From CAMAVH01 sp035714115 (lineage in GTDB: Bacteria > Pseudomonadota > Alphaproteobacteria > SMXQ01), in NCBI GenBank assembly GCA_035714115.1, contig DASTMO010000014.1:1-12120 (forward strand): a stretch of DNA of 12,120 nucleotides. Direction: 5' to 3'. Positions 1-7,801 of the stretch are shown one piece after another (position 1 is the stretch's first letter; each line of letters opens with the position of its first letter). The notes under the pieces are model-generated. The model was not told where the DNA came from. It worked only from the letters and a program-made list of their open reading frames with translations, and did no database searches. Made by a program: the position numbers and the translations under genes.

Positions 1-48
1 CCCGAGGGATACCACTCCGCACACTCTATCCAGTTGAGCTACGTACGC
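1..48 (-). tRNA. Partial tRNA-like gene, Arg-type 5' half, irregular anticodon arm
   Basis: Read on the minus strand from base 48, the sequence has a 7-base acceptor strand (GCGTACG), T8-A9, and a D stem GCTC/GAGT with one G-U pair. The D loop is AACTGGATA, with the conserved A14, GG and A21. This matches the 5' half of many bacterial arginine tRNAs. The next bases (21 down to 1) do not fold into a normal 5-bp stem with a 7-base loop. The frame that places T at position 33 gives anticodon GGT but only 3 of 5 stem pairs; another fold needs an 8-base loop. The 3' half lies outside the window, so the acceptor stem and T arm cannot be checked. I see no clear promoter between here and the dehydrogenase. 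It may be a degenerate tRNA, a pseudo-tRNA, or a tRNA with an unusual anticodon arm. The isotype is not assigned. Confidence 0.5.
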
Positions 49-56
49 CCACGCAA

Positions 57-82
57 CGCCTCGCTCCGTCACGAGCGGGGCG
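57..82. other. Strong GC hairpin beside the tRNA-like gene
   Basis: Bases 57-66 pair with 73-82 over 10 bp (one G-T), closing a 6-base loop. On the plus strand it is followed by TTTGCATTCT, too weak a T-run for a convincing terminator, and no plus-strand gene precedes it. On the minus strand it lies just before the tRNA-like gene and after the dehydrogenase, so it may separate the two transcripts. Its function is not established. Confidence 0.35.
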
Positions 83-151
83 TTTGCATTCTGGCACGCG
101 GCATCGAAGAGTCTACGAGATTTTGCGGTTCTCCCAGGACTACCACCCACA

Positions 152-197
152 GGTTGTGTATAGCGGGGATACAACCTTACCGCCGGTCCGCCGGCGG
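152..197 (-). terminator. Two adjacent hairpins at the 3' end of the dehydrogenase gene
   Basis: Bases 180-186 and 191-197 form a perfect 7-bp GC stem with a 4-base loop, covering the last codons of the dehydrogenase. Just beyond the stop codon (177-179), 152-161 pairs with 169-176 with a 2-base bulge and a 7-base loop. Neither is followed by a T-run on the minus strand, so this is not a textbook intrinsic terminator. It may protect the mRNA 3' end or be a weak terminator. Confidence 0.3.
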
Positions 198-998
198 CTC
201 TCTTAGCACAGGTAGCTCGCGCGCTTTGAGCGCCGCGTCGGTGGGCGCAAGGGACGCGTCCCATTCCTTCGCCACGTAACGTCCGCCGGTGAAGCCGTCC
301 GAGAGATTCGAGGCGAGCCACAGGATCGGCGGCACCATCACCTCCGGCTCCAACAAAGGTCCGCGTGCGTTGAACACCATGTCGGTGCGCGCCGCGCTGC
401 CCGGGATCAGCGTGTTCACCGTCACGCCGCTGCCGTCCAATTCCTGCGCCCAGATCAGCGTCGCCGCTTCCATGCCCGCCTTGGTCACGCCGTAGGGCGA
501 GTTGAGCTTGCGCTGCATGGTGCCGAGGCTCGTCGTGACATTGACGATGCGGCCCCAGCCTTGCGCGATCATCGTCGGCGCGACGGCCCGCGCCATCTGA
601 AAGCCGCCGGTGATGTTGACGTCGATCGCCTCGCGCCAGCGCGCCGGATCGGCCTCCCAGAATTTCGTCGATTTGGAATTGGGCGAATCGCCGACATAGC
701 GCTGGCCGAGCGCGGCATTGTTCACCAGCACGTCGATTTTGCCGAAAGCGTCCAACGCGGCTTGCGCCAAGGCATCGCAGTCGGCGCGTTCGCGCACGTC
801 GCAGCGCTGCCCGAGCAGGTTGGATGCGCCGAACTGGGCGGCGGCCTCCTCGGCGGTCTGGGCGATGCGCCCAGCGTCCTGGCCGGCCAGCGCCACTTTC
901 GCGCCATGGGCGAGCAGCCCCCAGGCCATCGCTTTCCCGAGGCCGCGGCTGCCGCCGGTGACGATGACGACGCGGCCGGTTAAGTCGAAGGCGTCCAT
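177..998 (-). CDS. Short-chain dehydrogenase/reductase (SDR), NAD(P)-dependent
   Basis: A classical SDR oxidoreductase of 273 aa, slightly longer than the usual 250 because of a hydrophilic C-terminal tail. The Rossmann-fold cofactor motif TGGSRGLG is at residues 14-21. Asp67 in the CDV motif should contact the adenine. The NNA motif is at 93-95, with Ala instead of Gly at 96. The catalytic tetrad is complete: Asn128, Ser157, Tyr169, Lys173. The post-catalytic loop reads IPG near 197-199. After the second strand the sequence is AGQD, with no Arg at the usual NADP-selecting site, so cofactor preference is open. The start is supported by GAGGA six bases upstream (1005-1009, complement). It is probably cytosolic. 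The substrate cannot be named; the best-known relatives include 3-oxoacyl-ACP-reductase-like and sugar or alcohol dehydrogenases. It is transcribed away from glnD and is probably a single-gene unit, unrelated in role to its neighbours. Confidence 0.93.
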   Translation of the reverse strand: MDAFDLTGRVVIVTGGSRGLGKAMAWGLLAHGAKVALAGQDAGRIAQTAEEAAAQFGASNLLGQRCDVRERADCDALAQAALDAFGKIDVLVNNAALGQRYVGDSPNSKSTKFWEADPARWREAIDVNITGGFQMARAVAPTMIAQGWGRIVNVTTSLGTMQRKLNSPYGVTKAGMEAATLIWAQELDGSGVTVNTLIPGSAARTDMVFNARGPLLEPEVMVPPILWLASNLSDGFTGGRYVAKEWDASLAPTDAALKARELPVLREPPADRR

Positions 999-1093
999 GA
1001 CGGTTCCTCAAAGCTGGATGATGCCCGGCAGGATAGCGCGTTTTCGCATATGCGGCAGGGCTTTAGGCCCATCGCGCCGGCCCGGCGGCCATG

Positions 1094-1108
1094 TTAAGTT
1101 GCTTTTAA
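1094..1108. promoter_or_regulatory. Candidate CtrA-binding site upstream of glnD
   Basis: TTAA, seven bases, TTAA is an exact match to the consensus of CtrA, the alphaproteobacterial cell-cycle response regulator. It lies in the 170-base gap between two divergent genes, 60 bases before the glnD start, and overlaps the possible -35 element of the glnD promoter. That is the usual place for CtrA-activated promoters. The match is seen directly; binding is inferred. Confidence 0.45.
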
Positions 1109-1126
1109 AGCAAGCCCCGCTTTAGT
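1099..1126 (+). promoter_or_regulatory. Possible glnD promoter
   Basis: TTGCTT (1099-1104) and TTTAGT (1121-1126) are spaced by 16 bases and lie 43 bases before the glnD ATG. Each matches the sigma-70 consensus only moderately. The -35 overlaps the TTAA-N7-TTAA motif and a perfect inverted repeat, TTGCTTTTAAAGCAA (1099-1113), so an activator could compensate for the weak elements. Confidence 0.35.
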
Positions 1127-1168
1127 CAGGGCACTTCACTCGCCGCTCTCCTTGCCCATCTAAGTCAT

Positions 1169-3997
1169 ATGACCGCTGACGCCGCCCATATTCTCGAAGA
1201 GGTGACGATTCCCGAGCCGCCCGCCAAGGGCCGCGCGCGCACGCCTGCCTCGGCGGCGGTGGCCAAGCTCGCGACTCATCTGGCGGCGCTGGCGGCGGAG
1301 GCCAAGCCGAGCGAGCTGCGGCCCCAGGCGCTGAAACTTCTGCGCGAGACCATGGAGGCCGGCCGCGCCGACGTGCGCCGTCGCTTCTATGAGGATTCGG
1401 CGAGCGGCGCGGACATCGTCGCCGCCAATGCCAAGCTGATGGATGGCATCATCGCCGCCATCCTCGCTTTTGCTGCAAGGGTGATCTATCCGGTCGCCAA
1501 TCCGACCAAGGGCGAGAAGCTCGCGGTCTGCGCCGTCGGCGGCTACGGCCGCGGCGAGTTGGCGCCGCAGTCCGACATCGATCTGCTGTTTTTGGTGCCT
1601 TACAAGAAGACGCCGCACGGCGAGCAGGTCATCGAATATGCGCTCTACCTTCTGTGGGATCTCGGCCTGAAGGTCGGCCAGGCGATCCGCTCGGTCGACG
1701 AATGCATGCGCCAGGCCAAGGCCGACATCACCATCCGCACCGCGCTCTTGGAAGCGCGCCATCTGTGGGGCGACGCCGCGCTGTCGGAAGAATTGCGCAA
1801 ACGCTTCCGCAAGGAAGTGGTCGCCGGCAGCGAGGCCGATTTCGTCGAGGCCAAATTGGCCGAGCGCGACGCGCGCCATCAGCGCGTCGGCGATTCGCGC
1901 TATGTGCTCGAGCCGAACGTGAAAGAAGGCAAGGGCGGCCTGCGCGATCTGCACACGCTGTTCTGGCTGATCAAATATATCTACGGCACCGACGACATCG
2001 CCACCATCGTCAAGCGCGGCATCTTGTCTGCGCGCGAGGCGCAGCGCTTTCAGCGCGCGCAGAACTTCCTCTGGACTGTGCGCTGCCATCTGCACTATCT
2101 GACCAATCGCCCGGAAGAGCGCCTCACCTTCGACATGCAGGGCGAGATCGGCCGCCTGATGGGCTATCGCGACCATGCCGGCGCGCGCGGCGTCGAGCGC
2201 TTCATGAAGCATTACTTCCTGGTGGCGAAGGAGGTCGGCGATCTGACGCGCATCGTCTGCGCCAATCTGGAAGACAACCATAAGCGCAAGCCGCGCTCTT
2301 TCCTGCCGTTCTGGGGCGGGAAAGGCGAGAGCGCCGAAATGCTCGAAGGCTTCAAGGTGCTCGGCGGGCGCATCGATGTCGCCAATGACGAGGCCTTCGC
2401 CGAGGACCCGACGCGCCTGATCGGCCTGTTCCACACGGCGCAGCGCCACAAGCTCGACATCCATCCCCATGCGCTGCAATTGATCACGCGCAGCCTGCCG
2501 TTAATCGACGACGAGCTGCGCAACGACGCCGAAGCGAATCGCCTGTTCATGGAGATTCTCGCCGCGCCGGACAATTCGGAATTCATGCTGCGCCGGATGA
2601 ACGAGGCCGGCGTGTTCGGCCGTTTCGTGCCGGATTTCGGCCGCGTCGTCGCGCAGATGCAGCACGACATGTATCATGTCTACACGGTCGACGAGCACAC
2701 CATCTTCGCCATCGGCATGATGCATCGCATCGAGATGGGCGAGCTGAAAGACGAGCTGCCGCTCGCCACCGAAGTGTTCCATCGCGTCCAGTCGCGCCGC
2801 GCGCTTTATCTCTCGATCCTGCTGCACGACATCGCCAAGGGCCGCGGCGGCGATCATTCCGAGCTCGGGGCGGACATCGCGCTCAAGCTCGGCCCGCGTC
2901 TCGGCCTCGATGAGGAGGAGACGGAGACGGTCGCCTGGCTGGTGCGCTTCCATCTCGCCATGAGCAAGGTCGCCTTCAAGCGCGACATCAACGATCCGTC
3001 GGCGATTCGCGCCTTCGTCGACGTCGTGCAGTCGCCCGAGCGCCTGCGCCTCTTGCTGCTGCTCACTGTCGTCGATATTCGCGCCGTTGGCCCGTCGGTG
3101 TGGAACGGCTGGAAGGCCGCGCTGCTGCGCGATCTGTTCTATAACGCGCGCGAGATGATGTCGGGCGGCCTGATGACCGAGGGCCGCGCCGCACGCGTCG
3201 CCGCCGCGAAAGACGCCCTGCGCGCCGCCTTGCCCGATTGGAGCGAAGAGGAATTCGCCGAGCATATCGCGCGCGGCTATCCGTCCTATTGGCTCGCCTT
3301 CGACGACAAAGGCCATGCCCATCACGCCCGCCTGATCCGCGAGGCCGAGCTGGAGGAGACGCCGCTCGCCATCGATGTTGTCGCCGATTCCTATCGCGCC
3401 GTCACCGAAGTGACGATTTACACCGCCGACCATCCGGGCCTGTTTGCGCGTATCGCCGGCGCCATGGCGATGAGCGGCGCCAACATCGTCGATGCCCGCG
3501 TCTTCACCTTGGCCAACGGCATGGCGCTCGACTCCTTCTGGATTCAGGACGTCGAGGGCGGCGCTTTCGAGAAGGCCGACCGCGTGCGCAAATTGCGCGC
3601 CACCATCGAAGGCGTGCTGGCCGGCAAGATCCGTCCGGGCCGTGAGCTGGCGGGCAAGCGCAGCGGCCCGACCCGCGCGCGCGCCTTCCAGGTGCTGCCG
3701 CGCGTGCTGATCGACAATGCCGCCTCGGCGACCCATACGGTGATCGAGCTGAACGGCCGCGACCGCCCGGGCTTTCTGTTCGATGTGACGACCGCCATCG
3801 CCGACATGGCCTTGCAGATTTCCAGCGCCAAGATCTCGACCTACGGCGCGCGCGCGGTCGACGTCTTCTACGTCAAAGACCTGTTCGGCCTGAAAGTGAC
3901 CCACGAGGCCAAGCTCGCCCAGCTCCGCGAGCGCCTGTTCGCGGCTGTTCGCGACCCGGACGAAGCCCTGGCGGCCGCACCAACGGCAAAAGCTTAA
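1169..3997 (+). CDS. glnD: Bifunctional [protein-PII] uridylyltransferase / uridylyl-removing enzyme GlnD
   Basis: GlnD senses glutamine. It adds UMP to PII proteins (GlnB/GlnK) when glutamine is low and removes it when glutamine is high, thereby controlling glutamine synthetase and nitrogen genes. The 942 aa show the full domain order. The nucleotidyltransferase core has GGYGRGELAPQSDIDL at 124-139, with metal-binding Asp136 and Asp138. The linker contains the typical NVKEGKGGLRDL stretch. The HD hydrolase domain has His553-Asp554. Two C-terminal ACT domains follow, at about 747-825 and 855-930, the second containing GRDRPGFLFDV. It is somewhat longer than E. coli GlnD (about 890 aa) because of an Ala-rich N terminus of about 45 aa. 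The ATG at 1169 has no good Shine-Dalgarno sequence, so a start further in is possible. All key residues seen are intact. Regulation may involve the TTAA-N7-TTAA box upstream. Confidence 0.97.
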   Translation: MTADAAHILEEVTIPEPPAKGRARTPASAAVAKLATHLAALAAEAKPSELRPQALKLLRETMEAGRADVRRRFYEDSASGADIVAANAKLMDGIIAAILAFAARVIYPVANPTKGEKLAVCAVGGYGRGELAPQSDIDLLFLVPYKKTPHGEQVIEYALYLLWDLGLKVGQAIRSVDECMRQAKADITIRTALLEARHLWGDAALSEELRKRFRKEVVAGSEADFVEAKLAERDARHQRVGDSRYVLEPNVKEGKGGLRDLHTLFWLIKYIYGTDDIATIVKRGILSAREAQRFQRAQNFLWTVRCHLHYLTNRPEERLTFDMQGEIGRLMGYRDHAGARGVERFMKHYFLVAKEVGDLTRIVCANLEDNHKRKPRSFLPFWGGKGESAEMLEGFKVLGGRIDVANDEAFAEDPTRLIGLFHTAQRHKLDIHPHALQLITRSLPLIDDELRNDAEANRLFMEILAAPDNSEFMLRRMNEAGVFGRFVPDFGRVVAQMQHDMYHVYTVDEHTIFAIGMMHRIEMGELKDELPLATEVFHRVQSRRALYLSILLHDIAKGRGGDHSELGADIALKLGPRLGLDEEETETVAWLVRFHLAMSKVAFKRDINDPSAIRAFVDVVQSPERLRLLLLLTVVDIRAVGPSVWNGWKAALLRDLFYNAREMMSGGLMTEGRAARVAAAKDALRAALPDWSEEEFAEHIARGYPSYWLAFDDKGHAHHARLIREAELEETPLAIDVVADSYRAVTEVTIYTADHPGLFARIAGAMAMSGANIVDARVFTLANGMALDSFWIQDVEGGAFEKADRVRKLRATIEGVLAGKIRPGRELAGKRSGPTRARAFQVLPRVLIDNAASATHTVIELNGRDRPGFLFDVTTAIADMALQISSAKISTYGARAVDVFYVKDLFGLKVTHEAKLAQLRERLFAAVRDPDEALAAAPTAKA

Positions 3998-4035
3998 GTC
4001 ACTGAAATATCAGGATAAGCGCGCCGGCGATTTTC

Positions 4036-4044
4036 TGCTATGAT
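4036..4044 (+). promoter_or_regulatory. Possible extended -10 promoter for the CNNM gene
   Basis: TG, one base, TATGAT (4039-4044) forms an extended -10 element, with five of six bases matching the consensus, 36 bases before the CNNM start. There is no good -35 (TAAGCG at the expected place). It implies that the CNNM gene, and perhaps murJ behind it, can be transcribed separately from glnD. I see no clear glnD terminator in the 83-base gap. Confidence 0.4.
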
Positions 4045-4080
4045 CGCCCTCCCTTTCACTGCCCGGAGCACCCCACCCCC

Positions 4081-5385
4081 ATGATGGCCGTCGAGCTGAC
4101 GCTCGTCATCTTGCTGATTCTATTGAACGGCTTCCTGGCCATGTCCGAATTGGCCGTCGTGTCTTCCCGCCCGGCGCGCCTGCGCGCTCTCGAATCGGCC
4201 GGCGTGCGCGGCGCCGCCACGGCGATCCGCCTCGCCGAAGATCCCAGCAAGTTCCTCTCCACCGTCCAGATCGGCATCACGCTCGTCGGCGTGCTGGCCG
4301 GCGCCTTTTCCGGCGCCACCCTCGCCGAACGCCTGTCCGATTGGTTGACCGTGCAAGGCGTCAGCGAAAGCTGGGCCGATGCGGTCGGCCTGGTCGCGGT
4401 CGTCACGTTGGTCACCTATCTCTCGCTGATCGCCGGCGAACTGGTGCCCAAGCAGATCGCGCTTGCCAATCCCGAGCGCGTCGCCGCCTTCGTCGCCCGG
4501 CCGCTGCTCATCATCGGCAAGGTCTTCGCCCCGGCGGTGATGCTGCTCGACGTCTCCTCGCGCCTGGTGCTCAAGCTGCTTGGCCGCGAAGGCAAGTCGA
4601 AGGATGCGGTGACGGAAGACGAGATCAAGATGCTCGTCGCCGAAGCGGAAAGCGCCGGCGTGCTCGAGCCGGCCGAAAAGCAGATGATCAGCGGCGTGTT
4701 GCGCTTCGGCGATCGTCCGGTCAGCGCGCTGATGACGCCGCGCCACGAGGTCGACTGGGTCGATCTCGAAGACAAACAGTCGGAGATCCGCCAGAAGCTC
4801 GCGGCCAGCCGCCATTCGCGCCTGCCGGTGTGCAAGGGCAGCATCGACGAGGTGGTCGGCATCGTGCAGGCGAAAGACCTGCTCAACGCCTATCTCGCCG
4901 GCGCGCAGGTCGATATCCGCGGCCATGTGAAGGACGCGCCGATCGTGCATGAGAGCGCCGACGCGCTGGAAATGCTCGAAGTGCTGAAAAAGGCCACCGT
5001 TCACATGGCGCTGGTGGTGGACGAATACGGCACGTTCCAGGGCGTGGTGACGAGCGGCGACATTTTAGAGGCCATCGCCGGCGCGTTCCGCGAACAGGGC
5101 GAAGACAGCGATCAGGCGACCCGCCGCGAAGACGGCTCCTGGCTGCTCGACGGCTCGATGATGCGCGACGAACTGTCGGACCTCTTGATGCTGCCGCTGC
5201 CGGCCGACCAGAGTTTCCACACGCTCGCCGGCTTCATCCTGCATCACCTCAAGCGCCTGCCGAAATGCGGCGATGCCATCGTCGTCGGCAGCTGGCGCTT
5301 CGAAGTGATCGACATGGACGGACGCCGCGTCGACAAAGTGCTCGCCAGCCGTGTCGGCGGCGAGAGCGAAGAAGGAAACTGGTAG
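4081..5385 (+). CDS. CNNM/CBS-domain transporter-like protein ("hemolysin family", CorB/CorC type)
   Basis: A 434-aa inner-membrane protein with the three-part architecture of the family. The N-terminal CNNM (DUF21) membrane domain (about 1-190) has the signature NGFLAMSE at 16-23 and GELVPK at 119-124. Two CBS domains follow at about 214-335, the second containing VVDEYG at 312-317. A C-terminal CorC/HlyC domain occupies about 350-425. The name hemolysin is historical. Characterised bacterial and archaeal relatives move or regulate Mg2+ (export), and the CBS pair binds ATP-Mg. That role is inferred here from family knowledge. GGAG at 4065-4068 lies 12 bases before the first ATG and 15 before the in-frame second ATG, favouring the first. 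The stop codon is 21 bases before murJ, suggesting co-transcription. The gene sits between glnD and murJ, which I recall as adjacent in many relatives, so it may be an inserted neighbour. Confidence 0.92.
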   Translation: MMAVELTLVILLILLNGFLAMSELAVVSSRPARLRALESAGVRGAATAIRLAEDPSKFLSTVQIGITLVGVLAGAFSGATLAERLSDWLTVQGVSESWADAVGLVAVVTLVTYLSLIAGELVPKQIALANPERVAAFVARPLLIIGKVFAPAVMLLDVSSRLVLKLLGREGKSKDAVTEDEIKMLVAEAESAGVLEPAEKQMISGVLRFGDRPVSALMTPRHEVDWVDLEDKQSEIRQKLAASRHSRLPVCKGSIDEVVGIVQAKDLLNAYLAGAQVDIRGHVKDAPIVHESADALEMLEVLKKATVHMALVVDEYGTFQGVVTSGDILEAIAGAFREQGEDSDQATRREDGSWLLDGSMMRDELSDLLMLPLPADQSFHTLAGFILHHLKRLPKCGDAIVVGSWRFEVIDMDGRRVDKVLASRVGGESEEGNW

Positions 5386-5406
5386 CCCCGTCATGGTAGT
5401 TCCGTC

Positions 5407-7011
5407 ATGGCGTTGATGCGAGCCATCACCACGGTGGGGGGCTTCACGCTCGTGAGCCGCCTGCTCGGCTTCGTGCGCGACATGTTGCTCGCCGCGCTGC
5501 TCGGCGCCGGCCCAGCGGCGGACGCCTTCGTCGTCGCTTTCAAGCTGCCCAACCTGTTCCGCCGCCTATTCGCCGAAGGCGCGTTCAGCGCCGCCTTCGT
5601 GCCGATGTTCGCGCGCACCTTGGCGGGCGAAGGCAAAGCGGCGGCGCGCGCTTTCGCCGAACAGGCGCAAGCGGCGCTGTTTCTGGCGCTGCTGATCTTC
5701 ACCGTGATCGCCGAACTCACGATGCCCTGGGCGCTGACGATCATCGCGCCCGGCTTCGGCGGCGATCCGGCAAAATATGCGCTCGCTGTCGAGCTGACGC
5801 GCATCACCTTCCCCTATCTGCTGTTCGTCTCGCTCGTCAGTCTGGTCGGCGGCGTGCTCAACGGTCTCGAGCGTTTCGCCGCCACCTCGGCGACGCCAGT
5901 GTTCCTCAATCTCGTGATGATCGCCGGCCTGGTCTTCTGGGATTGGTACGCGCCGACCGCCGCCCATGGCGCGGCCTGGGGCGTCACCGCCGCGGGCCTG
6001 GCGCAGATGATCTGGCTCTATATCGTGATGCATCAAGCCGGCTTCGGCTTGAAACTGCGCTGGCCGCGCATCACGCCGCAAGTGAAGCGTCTGCTCACTT
6101 TGATGCTGCCGGTCGCGCTCGGCGCCGGCATCTATCAGATCAACGTGGTGATCGATGTCGCCATCGCCTCGTTCCTGCCGTCCGGCTCGGTGTCTTATCT
6201 CTATTACGCCGACCGGCTGAACCAACTGCCGCTCGGCGTCGTCGGCATCGCCATCGGCACCGCGCTCTTGCCGATCCTGGCGCGCCAGATTCGCTCGGGC
6301 GAAGCGGACGCCGCGCAGCACAACCAGAACCGCGCCCTCGAAGTGGCGCTGCTGCTTACCCTGCCGGCTGCCGTGGCGCTCGCCATGCTGGCCCATCCGA
6401 TCATCCAGGTGCTGTTCGAGCGCGGCGAGTTCGGCATGGTCGAGGTCGGCGCCACCGCCGCCGCGCTCGCGGCCTATGCGCTCGGCCTGCCCGCCCATGT
6501 GCTGGTGAAGGTTTTCACGCCGGGCTATTTCGCGCGCGAGGACACGGCTTCGCCGGTGCGCATCGCGGTCGGCTGCATGATCGGCAATGCCGCGCTCGCT
6601 GTCGCTTTTATGCTCGCGCTCAAGCGCTACGATCTCGGCCATCTCGGCATCGCGCTGGCCACCAGCATCACCGGCTGGGTGAATGCCTTGCTGCTGGCGC
6701 GCGGCCTCAAGCAGCGCGGCCATTTCCGGCTCGATGCGCGCGCCAAGCGGCGCATCTGGCCGATGCTCGCCGCCAGCCTCGTGATGGGCGCGGCGCTGTT
6801 GGGTCTCGCCGGGCTGCTCGAAGAATGGATCGGCGGTCCGGAACATCTGCGCATCGCCGCGCTGGCCATCATCGTCGTCGCCGGCCTGACGCTCTATCTC
6901 GTCGCCGCGCAGATCATGGGCGCGATGGATCTGCGCGAACTCAAGACGATGCTACGCCGCCCGGTGAAGACGCCGCCGGTCGAGCCGGCCGGCGGTCCTG
7001 ACACGAACTAA
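5407..7011 (+). CDS. murJ: Lipid II flippase MurJ (MviN)
   Basis: MurJ belongs to the MOP exporter superfamily and flips lipid-linked peptidoglycan precursor across the inner membrane. The 534 aa are hydrophobic throughout, consistent with about 14 membrane helices (E. coli MurJ has 511 aa). With the start at 5407, the arginines known to be essential in the E. coli protein fall at identical numbers: Arg18, Arg24, Arg52 and Arg270. Asp39 and the stretch KLPNLFRRLFAEGAF (46-60) are also conserved. This register supports the chosen ATG although no Shine-Dalgarno sequence precedes it; another in-frame ATG is at 5416. The C-terminal tail is hydrophilic and Pro-rich. It follows the CNNM gene by 21 bases and precedes the acetyltransferase gene by 4, so it is probably transcribed with both. 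Confidence 0.97.
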   Translation: MALMRAITTVGGFTLVSRLLGFVRDMLLAALLGAGPAADAFVVAFKLPNLFRRLFAEGAFSAAFVPMFARTLAGEGKAAARAFAEQAQAALFLALLIFTVIAELTMPWALTIIAPGFGGDPAKYALAVELTRITFPYLLFVSLVSLVGGVLNGLERFAATSATPVFLNLVMIAGLVFWDWYAPTAAHGAAWGVTAAGLAQMIWLYIVMHQAGFGLKLRWPRITPQVKRLLTLMLPVALGAGIYQINVVIDVAIASFLPSGSVSYLYYADRLNQLPLGVVGIAIGTALLPILARQIRSGEADAAQHNQNRALEVALLLTLPAAVALAMLAHPIIQVLFERGEFGMVEVGATAAALAAYALGLPAHVLVKVFTPGYFAREDTASPVRIAVGCMIGNAALAVAFMLALKRYDLGHLGIALATSITGWVNALLLARGLKQRGHFRLDARAKRRIWPMLAASLVMGAALLGLAGLLEEWIGGPEHLRIAALAIIVVAGLTLYLVAAQIMGAMDLRELKTMLRRPVKTPPVEPAGGPDTN

Positions 7012-7015
7012 AATC

Positions 7016-7729
<714 letters not shown>

Positions 7730-7739
7730 GCGCCCTGGC

Positions 7740-7768
7740 TTGACCATTCGGAGGCAGGGGGCGATAAC
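7740..7768 (+). promoter_or_regulatory. Probable sigma-70-type promoter of trpS
   Basis: TTGACC (7740-7745) and GATAAC (7763-7768) are separated by exactly 17 bases and match the consensus at 5 and 4 of 6 positions. Transcription would start near 7775, giving a leader of about 27 bases before the trpS ATG. The leader has room for neither an attenuator nor a T-box. It also lacks a Shine-Dalgarno sequence. Confidence 0.6.
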
Positions 7769-7801
7769 AGCGGCCCTCCTTCGATTTGGCGTTTTGGCCT
7801 C

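Noticed and set aside
34..279. 81-codon plus-strand open frame at the left edge
   Set aside because: It crosses the tRNA-like sequence, the hairpins and the end of the dehydrogenase gene, has low-complexity Arg/Ser composition and no ribosome-binding site.
1160..2479. Long minus-strand open frame opposite glnD, with similar ones opposite glnD (2501-3904), the CNNM gene, murJ and trpS
   Set aside because: These are antisense shadows produced by high-GC codon use. They are rich in Arg/Ala/Gln/His, match no family I recognise, and lie opposite genes with complete catalytic motifs.
4021..4034. Terminator after glnD formed by CGCCGGCG followed by ATTTT
   Set aside because: The sequence is a palindrome without room for a loop, so it cannot form a stable terminator hairpin.
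7769..7801. trp attenuator or T-box leader before trpS
   Set aside because: The leader is only about 27 bases, with no Trp-codon peptide, no hairpin and no T-box sequence.
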